In this document: positions 1-4,950 of the stretch, one piece after another
How the letters are laid out: each line of letters opens with the position of its first letter
How positions within the stretch are numbered: the first letter of the stretch is position 1
Source: an uncultured Rhizobiaceae group bacterium
GTDB taxonomy: Bacteria > Pseudomonadota > Alphaproteobacteria > Rhizobiales > Rhizobiaceae
Direction of reading: 5' to 3'
Length of the DNA stretch: 5,207 nt
Assembly (NCBI GenBank): GCA_937951455.1
Contig: CALFBU010000230.1
Coordinates: 1 to 5,207, forward strand
Made by a program: the position numbers and the translations under genes
Notes under the pieces: generated by a model
What the model saw: only the letters and a program-made list of their open reading frames with translations
Database searches by the model: none
Told to the model about the DNA's origin: nothing

Positions 1-1
1 G

Positions 2-1429
2 GGCGTTCTCAAGGAAACTTACGGCGTCATCATATATCAGGAACAGGTGATGCAAATTGCGCAAATCCTCTCTGGCTATTCGCTTGGTGAAGCCGATCTC
101 TTGCGCCGTGCCATGGGTAAAAAAATCGCCTCTGAAATGGAAGCGCAAAGGGTGCGCTTCGTGGATGGTGCGGTTGAGCGCGGCATCAAGAATGGCGAGG
201 CGAACGTCATCTTCGACCTTCTGGCCAAATTTGCCAATTACGGCTTTAACAAATCACATGCGGCTGCTTATGCACTTGTTTCCTATCAAACTGCCTATTT
301 GCGTTGTAATTATCCTGTTGAGTTTTTGGCGGGTTCCATGCAGCTGGATTTAGGCAATACCGATAAATTAAGCATTTTTTATCAAGATGCCGCCGCACAA
401 GAGATCACCGTCGTACCGCCTTCCGTGCAAACTTCCGGTGTTGGTTTTGAAGTAAAGGACGGTAAAATCCGCTACGCACTCGCAGCCATCAAAGGTGTGG
501 GTGAGGGAGCGGTTGAACAAATCGTATCAGAACGTATTGAGAATGGTGACTATAAATCCATCGAAGACTTCTTCTCACGCATCAACATCCGCCAAGTCAA
601 CAAACGAACACTTGAAAACCTCATCTGCGCAGGTGCTTTTGATTGTTTCGACTATTCTCGTGAACGCATGCTAGCAGGGTTGGAGCGTCTCGTCGCACAT
701 GCCAGCAGAACAGCCCAAGACAGGGAAACAGGCCAAAATGATATGTTTGGCGAAGCTTCTGGCGGTGAAGCAACCAAAATCGACATGCCGTTCTGTGAAG
801 CATGGAGTGCCAGTGAAAAACTCAATCGCGAGTTTGGCGCAGTAGGCTTTTATCTAAGTGCCCACCCACTGGATGAATATCGTGACATGCTGACAAAAAT
901 GCGTGTGCAACTTTATGCCGAGTTTGAAACATCTGTACGCAATGGCGCAACTGCTGGTCGTTTGGCGGGTACGATTACCGGCAAGCAAGAGCGTAAAACC
1001 CGACAGGGCAAAGCCATGGGCATCATCATGATTTCTGACCCATCAGGCCAATATGAAGCGGTAATCTTTGAAGAAGCATTACTGCGCTTTCGTGATGATC
1101 TTCAAGTCGGGCAATCTGTTATTTTACTGGTCGGTGCTGATATGCGCCCTGAAGGGGTTAGTGTTCGTATTCAAAGCGTTGAATCACTAGAAAAAGCAGC
1201 TTCCAGAGAACAGCGCGATCTGACGATTTTCCTACGCGATCAATCTCCGGTGAAAAACCTTTCACCCTTGCTATCCAAGCGTGGTAACAGCCGTGTTTCC
1301 TTTGTCATCATACAGGGTAACGGTTCGCGTGAGGTCGAAGTTCAATTAAAAGAACGCTACGCAGTTTCATCCCAATTACAAAGCGCCATGAAAGCTGTAC
1401 CCGGTGTTCTGGATGTGGAGCTTGTATAG
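2..1429 (+). CDS. dnaE: DNA polymerase III subunit alpha, C-terminal part (5' end outside window)
   Basis: Catalytic subunit of the replicative DNA polymerase III holoenzyme, acting in the cytoplasm at the replication fork. The frame is open from base 2 and ends with TAG at 1427-1429, giving the last 475 codons. Bacterial DnaE is about 1,160 residues, so roughly the first 690 are missing, including the PHP domain and the catalytic aspartates. Fragment residues 6-40 (TYGVIIYQEQVM, then GEADLLRRAMGKK) and FNKSHAAAY at 82-90 are classic alpha-subunit fingers-region sequence. A tandem helix-hairpin-helix region follows at about 155-215 (IKGVGEGAVEQI). QNDMF at 245-249 (bases 734-748) matches the internal beta-clamp-binding motif, which is QADMF in E. 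coli. An OB-fold lies at about 320-395, then the C-terminal domain. No frameshift is visible. The GTG at 47 is an internal codon, not a start. Family assignment is near certain. Confidence 0.97.
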   Translation, partial: GVLKETYGVIIYQEQVMQIAQILSGYSLGEADLLRRAMGKKIASEMEAQRVRFVDGAVERGIKNGEANVIFDLLAKFANYGFNKSHAAAYALVSYQTAYLRCNYPVEFLAGSMQLDLGNTDKLSIFYQDAAAQEITVVPPSVQTSGVGFEVKDGKIRYALAAIKGVGEGAVEQIVSERIENGDYKSIEDFFSRINIRQVNKRTLENLICAGAFDCFDYSRERMLAGLERLVAHASRTAQDRETGQNDMFGEASGGEATKIDMPFCEAWSASEKLNREFGAVGFYLSAHPLDEYRDMLTKMRVQLYAEFETSVRNGATAGRLAGTITGKQERKTRQGKAMGIIMISDPSGQYEAVIFEEALLRFRDDLQVGQSVILLVGADMRPEGVSVRIQSVESLEKAASREQRDLTIFLRDQSPVKNLSPLLSKRGNSRVSFVIIQGNGSREVEVQLKERYAVSSQLQSAMKAVPGVLDVELV

Positions 1430-1436
1430 AGCCTGG

Positions 1437-1460
1437 ATTCAATATATTGCATAATTGAAT
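1437..1460. repeat. AT-rich inverted repeat between dnaE and the hydrolase gene
   Basis: ATTCAAT (1437-1443) and ATTGAAT (1454-1460) are perfectly complementary. Inside them TAT (1445-1447) can pair with ATA (1451-1453) around a TGC loop, leaving A1444 bulged, and two G-T pairs can extend the base outward. The hairpin starts 7 bases after the dnaE stop and ends 21 bases before the hydrolase start. It has little G/C and no long T tract after it, so it is at best a weak terminator or an RNA processing/stability element. Whether dnaE and the hydrolase gene share a transcript is open. Confidence 0.4.
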
Positions 1461-1467
1461 TTAATGC

Positions 1468-1472
1468 AGGAA
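1468..1472 (+). promoter_or_regulatory. Ribosome binding site deciding the hydrolase start
   Basis: AGGAA, 9 bases before ATG 1482. Two earlier in-frame starts (TTG 1455, ATG 1464) lie upstream of or against this site and cannot use it. This supports the start that places the lipoprotein signal at the very N-terminus. Confidence 0.6.
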
Positions 1473-1481
1473 TTGAACTGT

Positions 1482-2636
1482 ATGCTGGTAAAGCGCATTC
1501 TTACCTTGTCTGTTTTAGTGGTTTTGACAGCTTGCACCAATTTTATCGTTGGTGAAGGGCAGGGCTTGCTTGATGATGCGGTCAAAAATGGGGCAACTAA
1601 GCACCGCATTTATGTCGCGACAACAAGAGCATTTTCAGAAGACCCGCAAGAGTTTTTCTCAGGCGAACGTTCGCCAGACTTAAGCCTTGCATATGTTGAC
1701 GTTAGCGTGCCGCCAAAGGGTGTTCACAAGCCAGGTAAGATTGAATTACCAGCTTCCGGCAAGACAAATCCTCTAAAGCACTTTGCTATCGATAAACCGC
1801 TTGTTTTTAATTCTGATTCTATATTTCGGCAAAACATCAATAATGCACTCTTAAGCAAAACATCTGACCATCAGGATATCTTGGTCTTTGTGCATGGGTA
1901 TAATGTTAGCTTTAGCGATGCCGTTCTACGGATAACCCAATTTGTGCATGATTCTGAATTCAAAGGCGTTCCGGTTCTTTTTTCATGGGCGTCGCGTGGC
2001 AAGACGGTCGACTATCTTTACGACATCAACAGCGCACTTCAGTCGCGTGATAATCTGGTCAAACTCGGTGGCATTCTGGAGCAAACAAATGCGCGTGGTT
2101 TTGATGTTCTGGCGCATTCGATGGGAAATCTGGTTACCATCGAAGCATTTCGCCAGATCGTCAAACAAGGGAATGGTAGTGCCAACACACGTCTGCGCCG
2201 TTTAATTATGGCATCCCCTGATATTGATGTTGATTTGTTTGAAGCACAATTGGCGGACTTCAATGACATTAAAAGACTGTTTTATGTGTTGGTTTCCGAT
2301 GATGATAAGGCGCTCGCCGCATCAACCAGAATTGCGGGAGGTATTAGTCGGGTAGGCACAACAGATCCCAATCGATTGGCTGAACTGGGCTTAAATGTCG
2401 TTGATCTTTCTGCCATTGATGACCCGGGAACAATCAATCACAGCAAATTTGCAGATAGCCCTGAAATTGTTCAGCTGATCGGTCGAAGCATTCAGGAAGG
2501 TAATACGCTCTCCGCGCGAAATCCCCAAAGTCTGGCGACCAATACGACAACGGACATCATTCGGGGTGTTGCAGAAATCCCCGTACAGATTATTGGCGGC
2601 GCTTCGGGTGCCATCATCACGCTTGGTCAGCAGTAA
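1482..2636 (+). CDS. DUF900-type alpha/beta hydrolase lipoprotein
   Basis: Predicted serine hydrolase (esterase/lipase-like; the family has no settled substrate) anchored as a lipoprotein. I chose ATG 1482 because AGGAA at 1468-1472 lies 9 bases upstream and the protein then begins with a lipoprotein signal: MLVKR, hydrophobic core, lipobox LTAC with the lipidated cysteine at residue 18. TTG 1455 and ATG 1464 would add a polar extension in front of the signal. The mature part has the alpha/beta-hydrolase landmarks: FVHGYNVSF with His138 at the oxyanion-hole strand, nucleophile elbow AHSMG with Ser213, an acid candidate in ASPDIDVD (Asp247 or Asp249), and His320 in NHSKFAD. All triad members are present, so it is probably active. 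At 384 residues it fits DUF900 (PF05990) proteins. Residue +2 after the cysteine is Asn, not Asp, which by E. coli rules would favour the outer membrane; that rule is uncertain here. It lies 52 bases after dnaE and ends 6 bases from the convergent gene. Confidence 0.85.
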   Translation: MLVKRILTLSVLVVLTACTNFIVGEGQGLLDDAVKNGATKHRIYVATTRAFSEDPQEFFSGERSPDLSLAYVDVSVPPKGVHKPGKIELPASGKTNPLKHFAIDKPLVFNSDSIFRQNINNALLSKTSDHQDILVFVHGYNVSFSDAVLRITQFVHDSEFKGVPVLFSWASRGKTVDYLYDINSALQSRDNLVKLGGILEQTNARGFDVLAHSMGNLVTIEAFRQIVKQGNGSANTRLRRLIMASPDIDVDLFEAQLADFNDIKRLFYVLVSDDDKALAASTRIAGGISRVGTTDPNRLAELGLNVVDLSAIDDPGTINHSKFADSPEIVQLIGRSIQEGNTLSARNPQSLATNTTTDIIRGVAEIPVQIIGGASGAIITLGQQ

Positions 2637-2638
2637 GT

Positions 2639-2666
2639 CTTTTTAAAACGCTTTGAAAGTAAGCGT
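2639..2666 (-). terminator. Possible weak terminator of the RAM-domain gene
   Basis: On the minus strand, ACGCTT (complement of 2661-2666) and AAGCGT (complement of 2648-2653) form a 6-bp stem with a 7-base loop, followed directly by TTTT and, a few bases later, an A/T run. The stem lies in the last codons of the gene, so the stop codon falls in the tract after it. The stem is short and the U-tract brief, so this is only a possible terminator. No convincing hairpin serves the converging hydrolase transcript. Confidence 0.3.
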
Positions 2667-2894
2667 AGTGAGCGTGCGCTCGACGCCTTCGATATCTTGC
2701 ACATTATCGTTCAAGAACTTGCCCACATCAGCATCCTTTGGCGGATAAATTTTCGCCAGCAAATCCCACTCGCCACTGGTTGAATAAAGCGAAGAACAAA
2801 TCTCACGCTCATAAAGCACATCTGCAACCTGATAAGCCGTGCCAGGCTTGCATCTGATTTGAACGAAAACGAGGTTCATTAGGCCTTGGGACAT
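2643..2894 (-). CDS. Stand-alone Lrp/AsnC ligand-binding (RAM) domain protein
   Basis: An 83-residue protein corresponding only to the C-terminal effector-binding/oligomerisation half of Lrp/AsnC regulators (AsnC_trans_reg, PF01037). There is no helix-turn-helix part and no room for one. The predicted order is beta-alpha-beta-beta-alpha-beta: strand about 7-13 (NLVFVQI), helix 18-29, strand 32-38, strand 43-49 after the characteristic GEWDLL turn (Gly41, Asp44), helix 53-65, and last strand 70-80 (VERTLTTLTF). Such single-domain proteins are common in Alphaproteobacteria and are thought to bind small molecules such as amino acids; direct DNA binding is unlikely. The start ATG (complement of 2892-2894) is supported by GGAG (complement of 2901-2904) 6 bases upstream. 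A second Met at residue 6 is possible but has a poorer site. It converges with the hydrolase gene, leaving 6 bases between stops. The ligand cannot be predicted. Confidence 0.85.
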   Translation of the reverse strand: MSQGLMNLVFVQIRCKPGTAYQVADVLYEREICSSLYSTSGEWDLLAKIYPPKDADVGKFLNDNVQDIEGVERTLTTLTFKAF

Positions 2895-2962
2895 GGGGTA
2901 CTCCGATATTGGATTCTATTTTATTAAAGTTTCAAGCTTGGGTGTTAAAGTCAATGTAGTTA

Positions 2963-2984
2963 CATGTTTTCTTTCTTAAACATG
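2963..2984. promoter_or_regulatory. Inverted repeat, candidate operator
   Basis: CATGTTT (2963-2969) and AAACATG (2978-2984) are perfect complements separated by 8 bases (TCTTTCTT). The centres of the two arms are 15 bases apart, roughly one and a half helical turns. It lies about 70-90 bases upstream of the minus-strand RAM-domain gene, just beyond the TTGACT that could be its -35. It could be a dimer-binding operator or, as RNA, a small hairpin. The symmetry is seen directly; the role is inference. Confidence 0.4.
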
Positions 2985-3122
2985 AGCTTAATACGCGTTG
3001 TCTCAGCCGTTGTGAAAGAAGGTTGTGAACTTTAGTCAACCGTTATGTTCCAAGAGGAGAGTGTCATCTCAAATCCAGTGACGACTGTTTTTGCAAATGC
3101 CTGACTTTTAAACGCTAATTTG

Positions 3123-3131
3123 TTATCCACA
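3123..3131 (+). promoter_or_regulatory. Single DnaA-box match
   Basis: TTATCCACA is an exact match to the strong bacterial DnaA box (TTATNCACA). It stands alone: I found no second clear copy nearby and no AT-rich unwinding element, so this is not an origin. It is about 30 bases upstream of the candidate promoter of the exported-protein gene, a position where DnaA could influence transcription. A single 9-mer can also occur by chance. Confidence 0.3.
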
Positions 3132-3155
3132 AAAGCACCACTCTTCACTAAGGTA

Positions 3156-3184
3156 TTGAAAGATTGATTGCATTGCACTTAAAT
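3156..3184 (+). promoter_or_regulatory. Candidate sigma70-type promoter of the exported-protein gene
   Basis: TTGAAA (3156-3161; five of six to TTGACA) and TTAAAT (3179-3184; four of six to TATAAT) are separated by 17 bases. A start about 7 bases further on would give a leader near 37 bases before ATG 3228. It is the best -35/-10 pair I see in this intergenic region. Confidence 0.4.
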
Positions 3185-3227
3185 GTAAGATAAAAAATTT
3201 CCTATCTTGCCCCATACGAGTAACCAA

Positions 3228-3743
3228 ATGAACACCTTTTCAAAGATTCTTCTCATAATTACAGCATTGTTTTATTCTCAAACAAGCTTTGCAGGCAGTT
3301 CAGTGCCAACTCCAATAATTGCAGTGCCAATTCCAATAATTCCTGGTGGGGTGCCTATAGGAAACCAGACAATTTTATCTGAATCCAATGAAACAGTTGC
3401 ATCTGTTGGTCTTAGACTGGAGTTTGGAGATGTTATTAAGCCGAGCATTGTTGGTACTGTTCGCCATACGGAGACAGACATCGACAATGACGTTACAGGC
3501 GCACTCGCAGAGGTTGCAGTTCCGCTAACTCCAGATGGTTTTTCCACTTCAACTTTCAGAATTATGGGTATTTTTGGTGATACAGATGTTCAGGGATTGG
3601 CGGGCGTAGGGTTCGACTTTGGTGATGGTCAAGCACTGATAGCCATCGGTGCCCAAACTGACTATGTTGATGGCGGCGTGAACTTTAAACTTGATGGCAC
3701 TGTCACGCCATATGTTGGCGGATCTTCTTATGACGGACCGTGA
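3228..3743 (+). CDS. Small exported beta-rich protein of unknown function
   Basis: I do not recognise a named family. From ATG 3228 the 171-residue product starts with a clear Sec signal: MNTFSK, hydrophobic ILLIITALFY, then SQTSFA with likely cleavage after Ala22. An upstream in-frame TTG at 3207 would put a polar extension before the signal and is not preferred. The ribosome site is weak (GAG at 3218-3220). The mature N-terminus is a Pro/Ile stretch (residues 26-45: VPTPIIA, VPIPIIP, then GGVPIG) encoded by a 21-bp near-perfect tandem repeat. The rest (about 50-171) alternates polar and hydrophobic residues with many Gly and Asp and few Lys, as in outer-membrane beta-barrels or beta-sandwich surface proteins. 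Against a classical barrel, the C-terminus (SSYDGP) lacks the terminal aromatic residue usually read by the BAM machinery, and there are fewer strands than a full barrel would normally need. It may be periplasmic, secreted, or shortened. It appears to be a single-gene unit between its own promoter and a terminator. Confidence 0.65.
   Translation: MNTFSKILLIITALFYSQTSFAGSSVPTPIIAVPIPIIPGGVPIGNQTILSESNETVASVGLRLEFGDVIKPSIVGTVRHTETDIDNDVTGALAEVAVPLTPDGFSTSTFRIMGIFGDTDVQGLAGVGFDFGDGQALIAIGAQTDYVDGGVNFKLDGTVTPYVGGSSYDGP
3301..3342 (+). repeat. 21-bp tandem duplication inside the exported-protein gene
   Basis: Bases 3301-3321 and 3322-3342 are the same 21-mer with two differences: C/T at unit position 10 (Thr versus Ile codon) and the last base. 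The unit is exactly seven codons, so the protein reads as consecutive VPxPII blocks. This looks like a recent in-frame duplication just after the signal peptide. Confidence 0.8.
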
Positions 3744-3759
3744 AACAGAAATGAAACAG
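3741..3759 (+). repeat. Short direct repeat at the end of the exported-protein gene
   Basis: TGAAACAG occurs at 3741-3748 and 3752-3759 (11-base period). The first copy contains the TGA stop of the gene. It may be a chance duplication; no function is assigned. Confidence 0.4.
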
Positions 3760-3765
3760 TAGTTC

Positions 3766-3787
3766 GGCGTAGGCTTACTGCTATGCC
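3766..3787 (+). other. Hairpin in the 3' untranslated region of the exported-protein gene
   Basis: GGCGTAG (3766-3772) pairs with CTATGCC (3781-3787) over 7 bp with one G-T pair, closing an 8-base loop. No T tract follows, so it is not a terminator by itself. It lies 22 bases after the stop codon and 32 bases before the terminator-like hairpin, so the transcript would end with two stem-loops. Confidence 0.4.
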
Positions 3788-3819
3788 AGTACCTGGCCAA
3801 CGTCCTAACATTATGCCTT

Positions 3820-3850
3820 CAGGATTGCTGTCGGATAGGTAATCCTGTTT
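3820..3850 (+). terminator. Probable rho-independent terminator
   Basis: CAGGATTGC (3820-3828) pairs with GTAATCCTG (3839-3847) over 9 bp with one G-T pair and a 10-base loop. TTT and then a strongly A/T-rich stretch (to about 3865) follow. It would end the exported-protein transcript and separate it from the hydroxylase gene that starts 35 bases downstream. The stem is moderately stable and the U-run short. Confidence 0.55.
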
Positions 3851-3885
3851 AAATAAATTTTAAAATTACCGATTATAGAGAAGAC

Positions 3886-4710
3886 GTGTTTTTGAGCTTT
3901 CAGGAAGCTATTTATTACCTGACATATGATCAGGTGCATTGGTTAATATCGATCTTGATGATTATGCTCTTTGCATCAATCGAGTATTTTTACCCACGCG
4001 TTCAAAGTAACTCAAAAAAGTCGAGAGTGTTGGCAATCCTTGCAATCGGCATCTTTTCATATGCAGCCGTATGGTTGTTCAAAAGTTCCATTTACCTGAA
4101 TGTCGTATCATTCTTTTTGAATTTTCAAATTTACAGTCTATCAAAAGCGGATATTCCGGTTTTGGCTGTATACATATTCAGTATATTGCTGATCGATTTT
4201 TTGGTTTTCATATTTCATTTTTTATCCCACAAGGTGATATGGCTATGGAAACTTCACTCGGTTCATCATGCAGATGAACACGTTGACGCAAAAACTGGCG
4301 TTTTGCACCATCCATTTGAAAGTCTATCCAGCATGATTTTCGTTTTGTTTTTCTCAGTAGTTCTTGGATTGCCACTGGTAGCTCTGATTATGTACGCCGC
4401 AATTGCTACGCTTCACAATTTTTTCGCTCATGCAAATATAGCATTGCCAGAATCATTTGATCGCATCTTGCGTTTAGTTATCATCACACCTGACATGCAT
4501 CGCACGCACCACTCTATTGACATCAAAGAAGGCAATTCTAATTTTGGCCAATTGTTTTCGTTTTGGGACAGGCTTTTTGGTACTTATGTGAGTAATCCTG
4601 CCACGGGTGAAGCAAAATTAATCATGGGATTGGCAGGCAAAGAGAAGCCAAAAGAGTTCAGCCTAAAAGGGCTGTTGATTCATCCATTTTCGCGGTTTGA
4701 TAGTAATTAA
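3886..4710 (+). CDS. Membrane fatty-acid hydroxylase / sterol desaturase family protein
   Basis: A 274-residue integral membrane protein of the FA_hydroxylase superfamily (PF04116), di-iron enzymes that hydroxylate or desaturate lipid chains, sterols or carotenoids using O2. All histidine boxes are intact: HFLSH (His111, His115), HSVHH (His124, His127, His128) and HRTHH (His205, His208, His209), with accessory LHHPFE (141-142) and LHNFFAH (177, 182). Hydrophobic segments lie at about 18-38, 46-66, 90-113 and 147-178, placing the boxes on one face of the inner membrane. GTG 3886 is the only plausible start that keeps the N-terminus: the frame is closed by TAA at 3850-3852, and AGAG at 3877-3880 lies 5 bases before it. 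TTG 3892 is a weak alternative. The substrate cannot be told; bacterial members act on ornithine lipids, carotenoids, sterol-like or other lipids, and no partner gene is adjacent. The 5' half is AT-rich (16 of 60 bases G/C at 4081-4140), unlike dnaE. No clear terminator follows. Confidence 0.9.
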   Translation: MFLSFQEAIYYLTYDQVHWLISILMIMLFASIEYFYPRVQSNSKKSRVLAILAIGIFSYAAVWLFKSSIYLNVVSFFLNFQIYSLSKADIPVLAVYIFSILLIDFLVFIFHFLSHKVIWLWKLHSVHHADEHVDAKTGVLHHPFESLSSMIFVLFFSVVLGLPLVALIMYAAIATLHNFFAHANIALPESFDRILRLVIITPDMHRTHHSIDIKEGNSNFGQLFSFWDRLFGTYVSNPATGEAKLIMGLAGKEKPKEFSLKGLLIHPFSRFDSN

Positions 4711-4815
4711 AAAAGCACCCTTTACAAACCCCGATTTTCAGCTATAACCCACCCCATTCCACACGCAGGATTGCGTTGTCTGTCCTCAGCCCCTGATAAG
4801 AGAAATCTTTTGGCA

Positions 4816-4821
4816 TTGACA
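4816..4821 (+). promoter_or_regulatory. Consensus -35 hexamer upstream of rpsB
   Basis: A perfect TTGACA, 130 bases before the rpsB start. The -10 position at 16-18 bases spacing (around 4838-4845) reads TTCGAGCG and does not resemble TATAAT. Alphaproteobacterial housekeeping promoters often keep a good -35 with a poor -10, so this may still be the rpsB promoter, with a leader of about 100 bases. Between the hydroxylase stop and this point (4711-4815) I see nothing definable. Confidence 0.35.
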
Positions 4822-4888
4822 GTTGCAGCTTTTTCCATTCGAGCGACAAGCGAGAATGATATGAAAATGCTCTAAATAAAGCAACGTT

Positions 4889-4933
4889 CCGGTGAAGGCA
4901 TTTGCTTTTCATTCCCTGCGGAGGTTCAACCGG
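4889..4933 (+). other. Possible stem-loop in the rpsB leader
   Basis: CCGGTGAA (4889-4896) can pair with TTCAACCGG (4925-4933), giving 8 bp with one bulged A. The stem closes a 28-base loop and ends one base before the ribosome binding site (4935-4941). The position invites the idea of translational feedback by S2, which is known for rpsB leaders in gammaproteobacteria. I know of no described alphaproteobacterial S2 leader of this shape, so the role is inference. Confidence 0.3.
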
Positions 4934-4934
4934 T

Positions 4935-4941
4935 AAAGGAG
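4935..4941 (+). promoter_or_regulatory. Strong ribosome binding site of rpsB
   Basis: AAAGGAG, 9 bases before ATG 4951, a near-ideal Shine-Dalgarno sequence as expected for a ribosomal protein gene. It fixes the start unambiguously. Confidence 0.8.
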
Positions 4942-4950
4942 AAATACCAC

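Larger units (their letters stand above)
2895..3227. other. 333-base intergenic region between divergent genes
   Basis: No coding frame here is supported by composition or a ribosome binding site. From left to right it holds: the ribosome binding site and probable promoter zone of the minus-strand RAM-domain gene (TTGACT on the minus strand at 2954-2949, without a good -10 at normal spacing); an 8-bp palindrome CAAGCTTG at 2933-2940; the inverted repeat at 2963-2984; two direct copies of GTTGTGAA at 3009-3016 and 3022-3029, the second next to a GGTTG/CAACC pair (3021-3025, 3037-3041); a DnaA-box match at 3123-3131; and a probable sigma70-type promoter at 3156-3184 facing the exported-protein gene. 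The length and density of small repeats suggest regulation at both ends; no particular regulator can be named. Confidence 0.6.

Noticed and set aside
1455..1481. TTG 1455 or ATG 1464 as the start of the hydrolase
   Set aside because: Both lie inside or just after the inverted repeat without a suitable Shine-Dalgarno sequence, while AGGAA is well placed for ATG 1482 and the lipoprotein signal.
2590..2640. Terminator for the hydrolase transcript (GGCGC-loop-GTGCC followed later by TTTTT)
   Set aside because: The small stem is inside the coding region and about 30 bases from the T run, so it does not have terminator geometry.
2976..2991. CtrA-like TTAA...TTAA pair
   Set aside because: The gap is 8 bases, not the 7 of the CtrA consensus, and one half overlaps the inverted repeat; AT-rich sequence gives such pairs by chance.
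3009..3041. GTTGTGAA direct repeats and GGTTG/CAACC pair as a regulatory array
   Set aside because: Only two 8-base copies and a 5-bp stem; too short to separate from chance, so mentioned only under the intergenic region.
3207..3227. TTG at 3207 as an earlier start of the exported protein
   Set aside because: It would put a polar extension before the Sec signal and lacks a ribosome binding site; ATG 3228 puts the signal at the N-terminus.
3549..3800. Minus-strand open frame of 83 codons over the end of the exported-protein gene
   Set aside because: Its composition (no hydrophobic core pattern, scattered rare residues) looks like the complement of the plus-strand gene, which has a signal peptide and promoter.
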